Assembly (NCBI RefSeq): GCF_038404745.2
Contig: NZ_JAYKTT020000089.1
Coordinates: 24,121 to 88,120, forward strand
Source: Chlorogloeopsis sp038404745
GTDB lineage: Bacteria; Cyanobacteriota; Cyanobacteriia; Cyanobacteriales; Nostocaceae
Reading direction: 5' to 3'
Length of the DNA: 64,000 nucleotides
The notes beneath the pieces were generated by a model. The model did no database searches, had not been told where the DNA came from, and saw only the letters and a list, made by a program, of their open reading frames with translations. Made by a program: the position numbers and the translations under genes. This document shows positions 17,640 to 26,181 of the stretch, piece after piece. Position 1 is the stretch's first letter; the number at the start of each line of letters is the position of its first letter.

Positions 17640-19471
17640 ATTACGAACGCATAAACTCAGCTAAAAAAGATATTTTGATCATTGATGATATGCCAGACAA
17701 TTTGCGAGTTTTGTCTTCATTTCTAACTAAGGAAGGGTATAACGTTCGCAAAGCTCTCAACTGGCAGATGGCTTTAACCGCTTGTCAAACTTTATTGCCA
17801 GACTTGATTCTACTCGATATCATGATGCCGGAGGTTGATGGCTATGAAATTTGTCAACGTTTAAAAGTATGGGAGTTAACTGCTGCTATCCCGGTAATAT
17901 TTATTAGTGCATTAGACGATATTTTTGATAAGGTAAAAGCTTTTCAGGTAGGAGGAGTAGACTACATTACCAAACCGTTTGAATTTGCAGAAGTTTTGGT
18001 GCGTGTAGAAAATCAACTAGCACTGAAAATGGCGCAAACAGAAATCTTACAACTAAATGCTGAATTAGAAAAAAGGGTAAAAGAACGTACTTACCAGTTA
18101 GAAAAAGCTCTACATAAACTACAACAAGAAATGAATCAGCGCCAGCAACTTCAAAGTAAATTATTGGATATGGCGTTGCATGACTCTCTTACTGGTTTAC
18201 CAAATCGAGTTTTGTTTCTCAAACGCTTAGAACAAGCACTCAACCGCGCTAAATTGGAATCAGATTATCACTTTGCTGTCTTATTTTTAGACTGCGATCG
18301 CTTCAAGGTGGTAAATGATTCTCTCGGACATTTGGTAGGAGATGAACTACTGATCGCCATTGCTCGACGCTTGCAGGCATCTTTAAGCCCGTTTGATACC
18401 TTAGCGCGATTTGGTGGTGATGAATTTGCTATTCTCTTAGAAAACATTACAGATATTCATATGGCTATTGAGGTAGCCGAAAATATTCTTCAAAAATTAT
18501 TACTGCCTTTTAAACTATCTAGGTACGAAGTATTTATTAATGCAAGTATTGGGATTAATTGGGGTCAGATTAATTATGAAAAGCCAGAGTATTTACTCAG
18601 GGATGCTGACACAGCTATGTATCGTGCGAAGGCTTTTGGTAAAGCAAGATATCATGTTTTTAATCCAGCAATGCATCAAGAAGTAATTCAGCTTTTAGAG
18701 CTAGAAAATGACTTGAGAAGAGCAGTAGAACGTCAAGAATTTGTTGTCTATTATCAACCAATAATTTCTTTAGCAACAGGTACTATTGCTGGACTTGAAG
18801 CCCTTGTTCGTTGGCAACATCCAAAAAGAGGGTTAGTTTACCCCACAACATTTATTCCCATAACAGAAGAAACAGGTTTGATTAATGCTATTAATCTCTG
18901 GGTATTACAATCAGCCTGTGAAACTTTATATTTTTTACAAAATTATCTATCAACCCAAAAATCTTTAACTATTAGTGTTAATCTTTCGCCACGTTTATTT
19001 TCTACACCTGACTTAATCGCAAAAATTGACTAAATTCTGAAGGAGATAAAAATCAATCCTGCTAATTTAGAGTTAGAAATTACAGAAAGTGTGCTTATGG
19101 ATAACAATGAAACTATTAAAACTATACTTCATAATATCAAGGAGCGAAATATCAAGTTAGTTATGGATGATTTTGGTACTGGTTATTCCTCTTTGAGTTA
19201 CTTGCATAGCTTCCCATTAAATTCCCTCAAAATTGATAAATCTTTCGTCAAATATATGCAAGAAAATCAACAAAGTATGGGATTAGTACCAGCAATGATT
19301 GGCATTGCTCATTCTATGGGTATGAGAGCCAATGCCGAAGGCGTCGAAACCCAGCAGCAGTTAACACAGCTAAAAAATTTAAATTGTGATTTTGCTCAAG
19401 GGTATTTGTTTTCTCCAGCTTTAGAACGAAAATCGATTCTAGACTTGCTTGCTGTAGCACCTAAATGGTAA
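17636..19471 (+). pseudogene. REC-GGDEF-EAL response regulator interrupted by an in-frame TAA
   Basis: A response regulator for cyclic-di-GMP turnover. The REC domain (about residues 12-130) has ILIIDDMPDN, LILLDIMMPEVDGYE (phospho-Asp) and YITKPFE. A coiled coil precedes the GGDEF domain (DSLTGLPNRVLF, RFGGDEFAILLENI, intact), then EAL begins (AGLEALVRWQHPKRGLVYP). A TAA at 19031-19033 stops the protein at 465 aa (FSTPDLIAKID). The same frame then runs on with the rest of EAL: ILKEIKINPANLELEITESVLMD, LVMDDFGTGYSSLSYL, LKIDKSFV and AEGVETQQQ, ending at 19471. Only one substitution separates this from an intact gene. The start ATG overlaps the kinase stop (ATGA), so the two formed an operon. 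The truncated product could still make c-di-GMP. Confidence 0.85.
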
Positions 19472-19559
19472 GTATCAGGCTTGTGAGGTACCCTAAGTTC
19501 CGCTTCACTTCATCTAGGGTTTGTTGATCTCACCCACTACTGTGGGTAATAACCAGCGT

Positions 19560-19745
19560 CTCCTATCTTGCAGCTAGATGTTCAAGGCGTAAACTTTCTC
19601 TCTTCGAGGAGTATTTTTGACTGGTGAAAACAGGATCAAATTATATGCACCGTTGATGTCCCTATTCCAAATTTTTCTACCACATTTTGGCGCAAAAACA
19701 TCAACCAAAGCTAACTCTCATTTTTTCACTCAGGCAAAGAACAAA
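19560..19745 (-). pseudogene. possible TnpB (IS200/IS605) C-terminal remnant
   Basis: On the minus strand a short open stretch reads APKCGRKIWNRDINGAYNLI. This resembles the last zinc-knuckle half and R-D-x-N-x-A-x-N-I signature of TnpB proteins, with stops on both sides. Short hairpins follow (ACCCAC/GTGGGT around 19540; ACCCTA/TAGGGT around 19490-19520), as at IS605-type ends. The rest of the spacer 19472-19833 shows nothing else. The match is short, so this is a guess. Confidence 0.25.
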
Positions 19746-19833
19746 ATTTGTTGTCCAAAATTCCATAGAGAAATCAGAATCAAATTGAGCAGTTGCCTGC
19801 AATATTTTTCTGTCACATAGCATAATAGATAAT

Positions 19834-21066
19834 GTGACTGAACTGTTTCACCCTTTAGTGTCTCTAAAACAAGGTCACTGGTTCAAGCTAATTTGCGGAG
19901 CCAGCTTCCAGCACCTACCCGCAGTCAGAAGTTTAACATTAGCCTACACATTGGCTGGCGCTGACTGTATAGATGTTGCTGCCGATCCAGCTGTGATTGC
20001 TGCTGCTCAATCAGCCCTAGAAGTTGCTGCTCATCTTGCTCAACAAGCCCAGGAGCGAGGCTTTGGCAAAAGAGGAAAATTGCCATTTTTGATGGTTAGC
20101 CTCAATGATGGTGAAGATCCGCATTTTCGCAAAGCAGAATTAGATTCTACAAACTGTCCTCCAAACTGTCAGCGACCTTGCGAAAAAATCTGTCCAGCAC
20201 AGGCAATTACATTTAACGGTATAAAAAACGGCTTCTCAGGAGTCATTACCGAAAAATGTTACGGTTGCGGTCGTTGCATACCAGCCTGTCCATATGAGAT
20301 AATTTATACACTATCTCATGTTTCAACACCAGGGGCGATCGCACCATCGATTCTCTCATCTGGGGTAGATGCCGTAGAAATTCATACTCAAGTAGGTCGC
20401 TTAACGGAATTTCGTCGATTATGGCAAGCAATTTTACCGTGGGTTGAGCGGTTAAAGTTAGTAGCAATTAGTTGTCCCGATGGTGAAGGTCTGATCGATT
20501 ACCTTCATGCTCTTTACGACGAAATTAAGCCACTCAAAACAGCCTTAATTTGGCAAACCGACGGTCGTCCGATGAGTGGTGATATTGGCGATGGTACTAC
20601 TCTAGCCGCCGTGAAATTAGGGCAAAAAGTATTGGCAGCAAAATTACCAGGATACGTACAGTTAGCAGGTGGCACTAACAGTTATACTGTCCCCAAGTTA
20701 AAAGCAATGGGGTTGCTGTGCAATCAAAAAGACACGGGGACACAGGGACGCGGGGACATGGAGAAAGAGGACTGGGTGATCAAAAGACAAGGGGACACGG
20801 GGAATATTTTTGATAGATTCTTTGCGTCTCAAGCTCTCCGCGCCCCAAGCTCTCCGTGTCTGAGCTTATCCCCGTCTTTCATTTCTGGAGTTGCTTACGG
20901 AAGCTACGCCCGTGTATTACTGTCACCAATTATCGAGCAGTTAGAAACAAAGGAGGTGAATGGCAACGGTGCCACAGGAACTGTCGGCCTAGAAGAAAAA
21001 CCAGAATTGCTCTGGCAGGCTGTAGGGCTTGCCCATTCTCTCGTTTCCCAGCTCAAGTCACATTAA
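19834..21066 (+). CDS. ldpA: LdpA, iron-sulfur protein of the circadian input pathway
   Basis: 410 aa from a GTG start. LdpA carries Fe-S clusters and senses redox state to adjust the period of the Kai clock in Synechococcus. Two ferredoxin-like Cys groups are visible: CPPNCQRPCEKICPAQAI (around residues 109-126) and CYGCGRCIPACPYEII (around 145-160). The family is close to 350 aa. The extra length is one in-frame block of about 50 residues (around 300-349; KDTGTQGRGDMEKEDWVIKR and on) encoded by GGGGACACGGGG-type repeat DNA, after which normal family sequence resumes (GVAYGSYARVLLSPI). It lies 45 bp upstream of the R3H/Ycf45-like ATPase on the same strand. Confidence 0.92.
   Translation: MTELFHPLVSLKQGHWFKLICGASFQHLPAVRSLTLAYTLAGADCIDVAADPAVIAAAQSALEVAAHLAQQAQERGFGKRGKLPFLMVSLNDGEDPHFRKAELDSTNCPPNCQRPCEKICPAQAITFNGIKNGFSGVITEKCYGCGRCIPACPYEIIYTLSHVSTPGAIAPSILSSGVDAVEIHTQVGRLTEFRRLWQAILPWVERLKLVAISCPDGEGLIDYLHALYDEIKPLKTALIWQTDGRPMSGDIGDGTTLAAVKLGQKVLAAKLPGYVQLAGGTNSYTVPKLKAMGLLCNQKDTGTQGRGDMEKEDWVIKRQGDTGNIFDRFFASQALRAPSSPCLSLSPSFISGVAYGSYARVLLSPIIEQLETKEVNGNGATGTVGLEEKPELLWQAVGLAHSLVSQLKSH
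20728..20880. repeat. GGGGACACGGGG-type low-complexity tract inserted in ldpA
   Basis: Purine-rich GACACGGGGACACAGGGA and GGGGACACGGGG units, followed by pyrimidine-rich complements (CTCCGTGTC, CCCCGTC), form a loose inverted arrangement of about 150 bp inside ldpA. Frame is kept. Similar tracts are intergenic at about 33061-33132, 39545-39730, 43730-43800 and 53702-53890, and inside a GNAT gene at about 52325-52395. Confidence 0.7.
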
Positions 21067-21111
21067 GAGCGAAGTACTTTCGCTATCTCTAAAAACGTCA
21101 CCATAGGAAGC

Positions 21112-22845
21112 ATGACGATTACAGACGATCTCCAAAAGTTGTTAGATATTTTGCCCCAAGACCTGCGGCAAATATTAGAGAAGCATTCCCAACGAGATAG
21201 TTTAGTTGAAGTGGTCTTGGATCTGGGCCGTCGCCCAGAGGCTCGCTTCCCCCATCAAGCTGAATATTTGAGCGAGAAGCCTGTTACCCAAGAACAAATC
21301 GATGACTGCATTCAACGAGTGGGAACCTTTGGCGGAGATAATCGAGCAGGAATAGAGCAAACTCTGCATAGAATCAGCGCCATCCGTAACCGCAATGGTA
21401 AGATTATCGGTTTAACCTGTCGTGTCGGTCGGGCAGTTTTCGGGACTATCGGCATGATCCGCGATTTAGTGGAGACAGGTAGATCGATTTTGATGCTGGG
21501 ACGCCCAGGTGTAGGTAAAACCACAGCTTTACGGGAAATCGCTCGTGTTTTAGCAGATGAATTGCATAAACGAGTTGTAATTATTGACACCTCCAATGAA
21601 ATCGCTGGTGATGGTGATGTTCCCCACCCAGCAATTGGTAAGGCAAGACGAATGCAAGTTGCTCATCCAGAACTGCAACATCAGGTAATGATTGAGGCAG
21701 TAGAAAACCACATGCCAGAAGTAATCGTCATTGATGAGATTGGCACGGAACTAGAAGCATTGGCAGCCCGTACCATAGCTGAACGCGGTGTACAACTAGT
21801 AGGTACTGCTCACGGAAATCAAATCGAAAACTTGATCAAAAATCCTACTTTGTCTGATCTAGTGGGTGGAATTCAAGCTGTGACACTGGGAGACGAAGAA
21901 GCCAGACGACGAGGTAGTCAAAAAACCGTTCTCGAACGTAAAGCACCTCCCACTTTTGAAATTGCCGTGGAAATGATGGAACGGCAACGCTGGGTAGTTC
22001 ATGAAAGTGTGGCTGACACTGTTGATAGTCTCTTGAGGGGACGTCAGCCAACTCCACAGGTGAGAACTGTAGATGAAAATGGCAAAGTCAATATCACACG
22101 TCAGCTAACCGCGATCAACGGCCGCTCCCACTCCCTTGGTGCGGAGGAATCTGTTGTACCAGCACGACAAGCTAACGGTTGGCGTGCATCTGGGCAAATG
22201 GTGCCTTTACCACCGGTGACACCAGAACGAGAAAAGCTTTCAGGACGAAGCGAGTTCGACCGCTTACTGAATGAATCCCTTGATTATACTGATAGCTTTG
22301 ATTTTTCTGATACCAGACACTCTGGCCCAAATGGCGAAGATTTGCCATTGCACGTTTACCCCTACGGTGTCAGTCGTTCTCAACTAGAGCAGGTAATTCA
22401 GGTACTAAATTTACCAGTTGTCTTGACAAAAGATATTGATAGTGCAGATGCGATTTTAGCATTGCGATCGCATGTCAAAAACCACGCTAAATTGCGGCAA
22501 ATGGCTAGAGCCAGACAAGTGCCAATTCACATGATTAAATCCAGCACAATTCCCCAAATTACCCGTGGTTTACGGCGGTTATTGAACATTGACGAGCCAG
22601 AAATTACCGATGAGCGCGAACTGCAACTATTCCTTCACAGCGCCAGCGATGATGAGATTGACGCTCTAGAAGAAGCTAGACTGGCGGTTGAAAATATCGT
22701 TATTCCTAAAGGACAACCTGTGGAATTACTGCCGCGATCGCCCCAAGTGCGGAAAATGCAGCATGAGTTAGTCGAACACTATCGCCTGAAGTCTCATAGC
22801 TTTGGGGAAGAACCAAATCGGCGCTTGCGCATCTATCCGGCGTGA
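21112..22845 (+). CDS. Ycf45-like AAA ATPase with C-terminal R3H domain
   Basis: 577 aa. The N-terminal half is a SpoIIIAA/Ycf45-type P-loop ATPase: ILMLGRPGVGKTTALREIAR (Walker A, around residue 128), VVIIDTSNEIAGDGD and PEVIVIDEIGTELEALAARTIAERG (Walker B). A middle linker is variable and charged. The last 60-70 residues (DEIDALEEARLAVENIVIPKGQPVELLPRSPQVRKMQHELVEHYRLKSHSFGEEPNRRLRIYP) are an R3H domain (R-x3-H core: RKMQHELVEHYRL), which binds single-stranded nucleic acid. The protein is conserved across cyanobacteria and algal plastids; its precise role is not established, though nucleic-acid handling is likely. Probably co-transcribed with ldpA. A hairpin at 22922-22946 could end the transcript. 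Confidence 0.87.
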   Translation: MTITDDLQKLLDILPQDLRQILEKHSQRDSLVEVVLDLGRRPEARFPHQAEYLSEKPVTQEQIDDCIQRVGTFGGDNRAGIEQTLHRISAIRNRNGKIIGLTCRVGRAVFGTIGMIRDLVETGRSILMLGRPGVGKTTALREIARVLADELHKRVVIIDTSNEIAGDGDVPHPAIGKARRMQVAHPELQHQVMIEAVENHMPEVIVIDEIGTELEALAARTIAERGVQLVGTAHGNQIENLIKNPTLSDLVGGIQAVTLGDEEARRRGSQKTVLERKAPPTFEIAVEMMERQRWVVHESVADTVDSLLRGRQPTPQVRTVDENGKVNITRQLTAINGRSHSLGAEESVVPARQANGWRASGQMVPLPPVTPEREKLSGRSEFDRLLNESLDYTDSFDFSDTRHSGPNGEDLPLHVYPYGVSRSQLEQVIQVLNLPVVLTKDIDSADAILALRSHVKNHAKLRQMARARQVPIHMIKSSTIPQITRGLRRLLNIDEPEITDERELQLFLHSASDDEIDALEEARLAVENIVIPKGQPVELLPRSPQVRKMQHELVEHYRLKSHSFGEEPNRRLRIYPA

Positions 22846-22921
22846 TTTTACTAAATTAAGGGTATAACTCGTACACCGTTATACCCCTACACCCCTACGC
22901 TCATTTCAAAATAAAAATCGA

Positions 22922-22946
22922 GTGGATAGTTGTTTAACAAATCCAC
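22922..22946. terminator. hairpin between convergent genes
   Basis: GTGGAT (22922-22927) pairs with ATCCAC (22941-22946), and TTGTT (22930-22934) with AACAA (22936-22940), leaving an AG bulge. It lies between the R3H ATPase gene and the convergent 62-aa gene, so it can work for both. Confidence 0.45.
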
Positions 22947-23018
22947 CCGTTCTTGCCGCGCTTAAAATACCTGGGGAAACCCCATAAAATTGTTTTAATT
23001 ATTAGCGTTGTAACAAAA

Positions 23019-23207
23019 TTAACGCGATTCAGTGCCTTGATTGGGACTACCTGCTACAGTATCTTCACCAGGTGATTCTGGCTTGGCAGAAGTTTTAGCA
23101 TCATCTTGGGCGGCTGTACCTGTCTTACGAATATCTTCTTCAATGGGGGTTTGGTAGCCACCTGAGGTGCTGGGTGTAGTTTCTTTACCTTTTTGTTGCT
23201 CAGACAT
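23019..23207 (-). CDS. small hydrophilic protein, unknown function
   Basis: 62 aa, rich in Gly, Ser, Thr, Pro, Glu and Lys with no hydrophobic segment (MSEQQKGKETTPSTSGGYQT and on), so it is expected to be disordered. It has an ATG start preceded by AAGGAGT, a good ribosome-binding site, which supports real expression. Small Gly/Pro/Glu-rich proteins of this kind are common in Nostocales, sometimes linked to desiccation or salt stress, but nothing in the sequence fixes a role. Convergent to the R3H ATPase gene. Confidence 0.65.
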   Translation of the reverse strand: MSEQQKGKETTPSTSGGYQTPIEEDIRKTGTAAQDDAKTSAKPESPGEDTVAGSPNQGTESR

Positions 23208-23371
23208 ATGCTTTACTCCTTATCATTTACTGTTCTTGCAACAGTCTAAAGGGAGCATGGGCGTAAGTTCATCTTTCTAAAAACTGGTTATAGTAGGCAA
23301 CTCCATCTGTCTAAAGGCTTATTTCACACTCACCCAATTGGGTTTGAGATTGCGAAAACGTAGACGCGCAA

Positions 23372-23428
23372 GCGGCTTGCCGCAGGCTATCACAAAGAAC
23401 ACATAAGACGCCCTTGCGGGCGTCTTAT
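23372..23428. repeat. palindromic repeats, including a terminator-like hairpin
   Basis: GCGGC (23372-23376) pairs with GCCGC (23379-23383). ATAAGACGCCC (23403-23413) pairs perfectly with GGGCGTCTTAT (23418-23428) around a TTGC loop. The spacer 23208-23552 contains no gene. The second hairpin lies downstream of the tRNA-binding-protein gene (minus strand) and may end the tatC operon transcript. Confidence 0.6.
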
Positions 23429-23552
23429 TACCCTGCGGGGAACAGAAGCCACTACTCTACGAGAAGCTGGACTACGTCCGTCTAAGTGTCTACCCGTCAG
23501 GGTAGGACACGAAGAATAAGAATTTGAGAGAGTTTTTGCGTAAGTGCTGTAC

Positions 23553-23888
23553 TTATAAAATTCTTTTTCCTAAAGGTACATTTCGCTCTGGCTGAATTAA
23601 CACAACTTCTCCATCTTCTAGCACCACACCTAAAACGAGCACTTCAGAGATAAAATCAGCGATTTGTCGGGTTGGAAAGTTAGTAACAGCCAAGATTAAG
23701 CTATCTAATAAATCCTCTTTTTGGTAAAGCTTGGTAATTTGAGCGCTAGATTTTTTGACTCCCAAATTACCAAAATCTATCCACAGTTTGTAAGCTGGTT
23801 TTCGCGCTTTCGGAAAATCTTCTACTTTGATGACTTTACCAACACGAATTTCTACTTTCTCAAAATCATCATAAGTAATAGGTGCCAT
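23553..23888 (-). CDS. csaA: CsaA-like tRNA-binding-domain protein
   Basis: 111 aa, a stand-alone tRNA_bind (OB-fold) domain. The motifs YDDFEKVEIRVGKVIKVEDFP, YKLWIDFG, KKSSAQITKLY and DGEVVLIQPERNVPLGKRIL follow the EMAP II/CsaA-like pattern, and the length (about 110 aa) is that of CsaA. In Bacillus CsaA has chaperone and export-related activity as well as tRNA-like binding. Its gene starts 22 bp after the tatC stop on the same strand, so a link to protein export is suggestive. The family also includes proteins without such a role, so the symbol is tentative. Confidence 0.8.
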   Translation of the reverse strand: MAPITYDDFEKVEIRVGKVIKVEDFPKARKPAYKLWIDFGNLGVKKSSAQITKLYQKEDLLDSLILAVTNFPTRQIADFISEVLVLGVVLEDGEVVLIQPERNVPLGKRIL

Positions 23889-23910
23889 TCCCGACTCTCA
23901 AATTACTTGC

Positions 23911-24705
23911 TTATTTACCTACAAGCTTAACTAAACCAATACCACCAAAGTAAAGCCCCAAAACGGCTCCAGCTAGAAGAGTTTGAGTGAGTGGATCAAC
24001 AGAAGGTGTGAGGACTGCACCTAAAATAACTGCCCCTAAAGTTACGTAACGCCAGCCAGAAAGCATTGTTTCTGAGGAGACGATTCCTAAAGCACCTAGT
24101 AAAAGCTGGATGACTGGTATTTGGAATGCTAAACCTGTGCTGAATAGTAACAGCAAGACAAATTCAAAATATTTATCAATTGACCACAACTGTTCTACAA
24201 CATCTGCACCATAGCTAATAAAGAATTTTAAAGCAGCGGGAATTAACAGGTAGTAGGCAAAAGCCAACCCTGCTGCAAACAACACGCTCGATCCTAAAAC
24301 AATCGGGGCTAGCAAGCGGCGTTCCCGACGAGTTAATCCTGGTAGAACAAATTGGATAATTTGGTAAAGTATGAAAGGGCTGGAAACAAGTAAGCCACTG
24401 TAACCAGCAACTTTTAAAGAGACAAAGAAGTACTCTCCTGGTGCGAGTTGGAGAAATTTTACTCCTTGGGCTGGTACTTCCAACAACTGAACAATCGGCT
24501 TGACAGCGAGAAAGCAACCAATAACGCTTATAGCAACGGCGATTAGCGCATAAAAAATTCGCTGCCGTAACTCCTCTAGGTGTTCAAAAAGGCTCATTTC
24601 GACCTCACCCGGTAACTCATCCAGAGGATTGGTTTCTGGTTGGTCGTATTTTTCGAGGTCAAGATCAGGAGCAGTTGCAGTGTCTACTTCTTGTGAAGGC
24701 GTCAT
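23911..24705 (-). CDS. tatC: Sec-independent protein translocase TatC
   Basis: 264 aa with six hydrophobic segments, as in TatC. The N-terminal cytosolic stretch is longer than in E. coli (36 residues before MSLFEHLEELRQRIFYALIA). Signature sequences are EHLEELRQRI, the first-periplasmic-loop region (PGEYFFVSLKVAGYSG, with the key Glu), FVLPGLTRRERR and the C-terminal pair of helices. TatC recognises twin-arginine signal peptides and, with TatA/B-type subunits, moves folded proteins across the thylakoid and plasma membranes. It is followed at 22 bp by the csaA-like gene. Confidence 0.96.
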   Translation of the reverse strand: MTPSQEVDTATAPDLDLEKYDQPETNPLDELPGEVEMSLFEHLEELRQRIFYALIAVAISVIGCFLAVKPIVQLLEVPAQGVKFLQLAPGEYFFVSLKVAGYSGLLVSSPFILYQIIQFVLPGLTRRERRLLAPIVLGSSVLFAAGLAFAYYLLIPAALKFFISYGADVVEQLWSIDKYFEFVLLLLFSTGLAFQIPVIQLLLGALGIVSSETMLSGWRYVTLGAVILGAVLTPSVDPLTQTLLAGAVLGLYFGGIGLVKLVGK

Positions 24706-24854
24706 GAGTCAACTAGCGAGCATCATTTGTTAACTATTTTATCTAGGCAAGTAGCTACCCAGAAATTTTTTGATGTAGCAAAAACCCTTGTCATGAAAAT
24801 ATTTATTTCTCCCAACCCTGTTAAAGTTCCCCGTTCCCTATTCTTAGGTGAGAT

Positions 24855-26054
24855 TTAAACCGTTAACTGTACCTGTGTCACTCCTTGACGCAATTCTCGC
24901 TGTCTTTGAAGCCAAGACTGTCGAACACCTTTGCGGATTAAGGGAGCTAGCTGACGTGCAGCCCATCGCACAAGTGCGCTTTTGCTTAGTAGTTGAGCCT
25001 GAGCTGCTTCCTGGCTTTGAAGTTGCTGTGCTCGAATAATTTCTGGTTGCCGTTCAGCTTGAATTTGTGGCAACACCGCATCAATTGCTGCGTGTCCTGA
25101 TTCCTCATGCAATAGTGGAACTAGATGATTTGCAGCAACAATGACATCCCGCAAAGCCATATTGATGCCTTGAGCGCGGATTGGTGACATGGGATGAGCA
25201 GCATCACCTAGAAGCAGTAACCCTGGTGCATACCAGCGCGGGCAGCGCCCAACCACAACGGATAACAAAACTGGTCGTTCAATGGTTTGGGCATGTTGTC
25301 GGAAATGTTCAGCTAACCACGAAGGTGAGGCTTCTGCAAGCATCTTCGACCAATCGACTTGTTTCCAATTTATGGAGTCATCTTCATGAAGCGCCCAACC
25401 TAGTTGGAGGTTTCCTTCTGAAGAACGAAACAACCCAAATCCGTGACAACCTTGCAAAATAGAATAAAAGACATTTTCAGTCTCAAAACGCGGGCTATCC
25501 GCCAATTTAAACCAAAGAATATCAAAGCTCTGAGACTGTTGCTCTATGGATAAGTTTGCTCGCTGTCGAACAACAGAATTACGGCCATCTGCTCCAACGA
25601 CGAGATCGGTGTCAAAAGAGCGTTCATCGCCTAGTTTCACACCAGAAACCCGTTGCTCACTCCATAGTAAATCCTGTACAGTCACGCCCTGTAAAAACTC
25701 AAAATTTGGATAACCACTTGCCTTGTCAATCAACGCTTCGAGCAGGGCTGGCTGAGAAACGAGAGTGCATGGTTTACCACCAGGTTCTATTGGTTCATCA
25801 ACTCGAAATAGCGATCGCTTGTCGATTATAAATTCCCAGCCATCTAAGGAGCGATGGGGGATGCGTTCTACCACAGACAACAATCCCATCTGCTCAAGAG
25901 CATCCAACCCGCAAGGCATTAACCCTTCTCCGCGAAAAACTCGACGGAAGTTACGGGATGCTTCAATCAGTTTTACTGGGATACCGCGTTGCACCAGAAG
26001 CAGTGCAAGTGTTGCACCAGTCGGCCCAGCTCCAACAATTACAACCTGAGTCAT
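24855..26054 (-). CDS. FAD-dependent monooxygenase / oxidoreductase
   Basis: 399 aa from the ATG at 26054 (MTQVVIVGAGPTGATLALLL). The open frame extends upstream to 26096, but those 14 residues precede the Rossmann strand and are probably not translated. FAD-binding elements are GAGPTGATLA with a following Glu (LIEASRNFRR), VVGADGRNSVVRQ (DG motif) and GLLLLGDAAHPMSPIRAQGINMALRD (GD motif). This is the p-hydroxybenzoate-hydroxylase type. The C-terminal part is a coiled helical tail (QLQSQEAAQAQLLSKSALVRW). The substrate is not evident; aromatic or quinone-like compounds are typical for the group. A CTAGTCCC-type repeat tract separates it from the lytic transglycosylase gene. Confidence 0.85.
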   Translation of the reverse strand: MTQVVIVGAGPTGATLALLLVQRGIPVKLIEASRNFRRVFRGEGLMPCGLDALEQMGLLSVVERIPHRSLDGWEFIIDKRSLFRVDEPIEPGGKPCTLVSQPALLEALIDKASGYPNFEFLQGVTVQDLLWSEQRVSGVKLGDERSFDTDLVVGADGRNSVVRQRANLSIEQQSQSFDILWFKLADSPRFETENVFYSILQGCHGFGLFRSSEGNLQLGWALHEDDSINWKQVDWSKMLAEASPSWLAEHFRQHAQTIERPVLLSVVVGRCPRWYAPGLLLLGDAAHPMSPIRAQGINMALRDVIVAANHLVPLLHEESGHAAIDAVLPQIQAERQPEIIRAQQLQSQEAAQAQLLSKSALVRWAARQLAPLIRKGVRQSWLQRQRELRQGVTQVQLTV

Positions 26055-26145
26055 TACTCTTTTTAGGTAATTTATCAAGAACTCAGAATAGAGCAATACA
26101 ATTTTGGATTTGCGATTTTGGATTGGAATTTTCCAAAACCTAAAA

Positions 26146-26180
26146 TTTCTAGTCCCTAGTCCCTAGCCCCTAGTTCCTAG
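26146..26180. repeat. CTAGTCCC-type dispersed repeat tract
   Basis: A run of TAGTCCCTAGTCCCTAGCC-like units, with related tracts (either orientation) near 13610, 33035, 38890, 43700, 49685 and 51580. All are intergenic except the one at 33035, which begins inside the last codons of a pentapeptide-repeat gene. Confidence 0.6.
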
Positions 26181-26181
26181 T

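Noticed and set aside
19617..19820. 67-aa open frame on the plus strand before ldpA
   Set aside because: No motif, no ribosome-binding site; the opposite strand shows a weak TnpB-like fragment instead.
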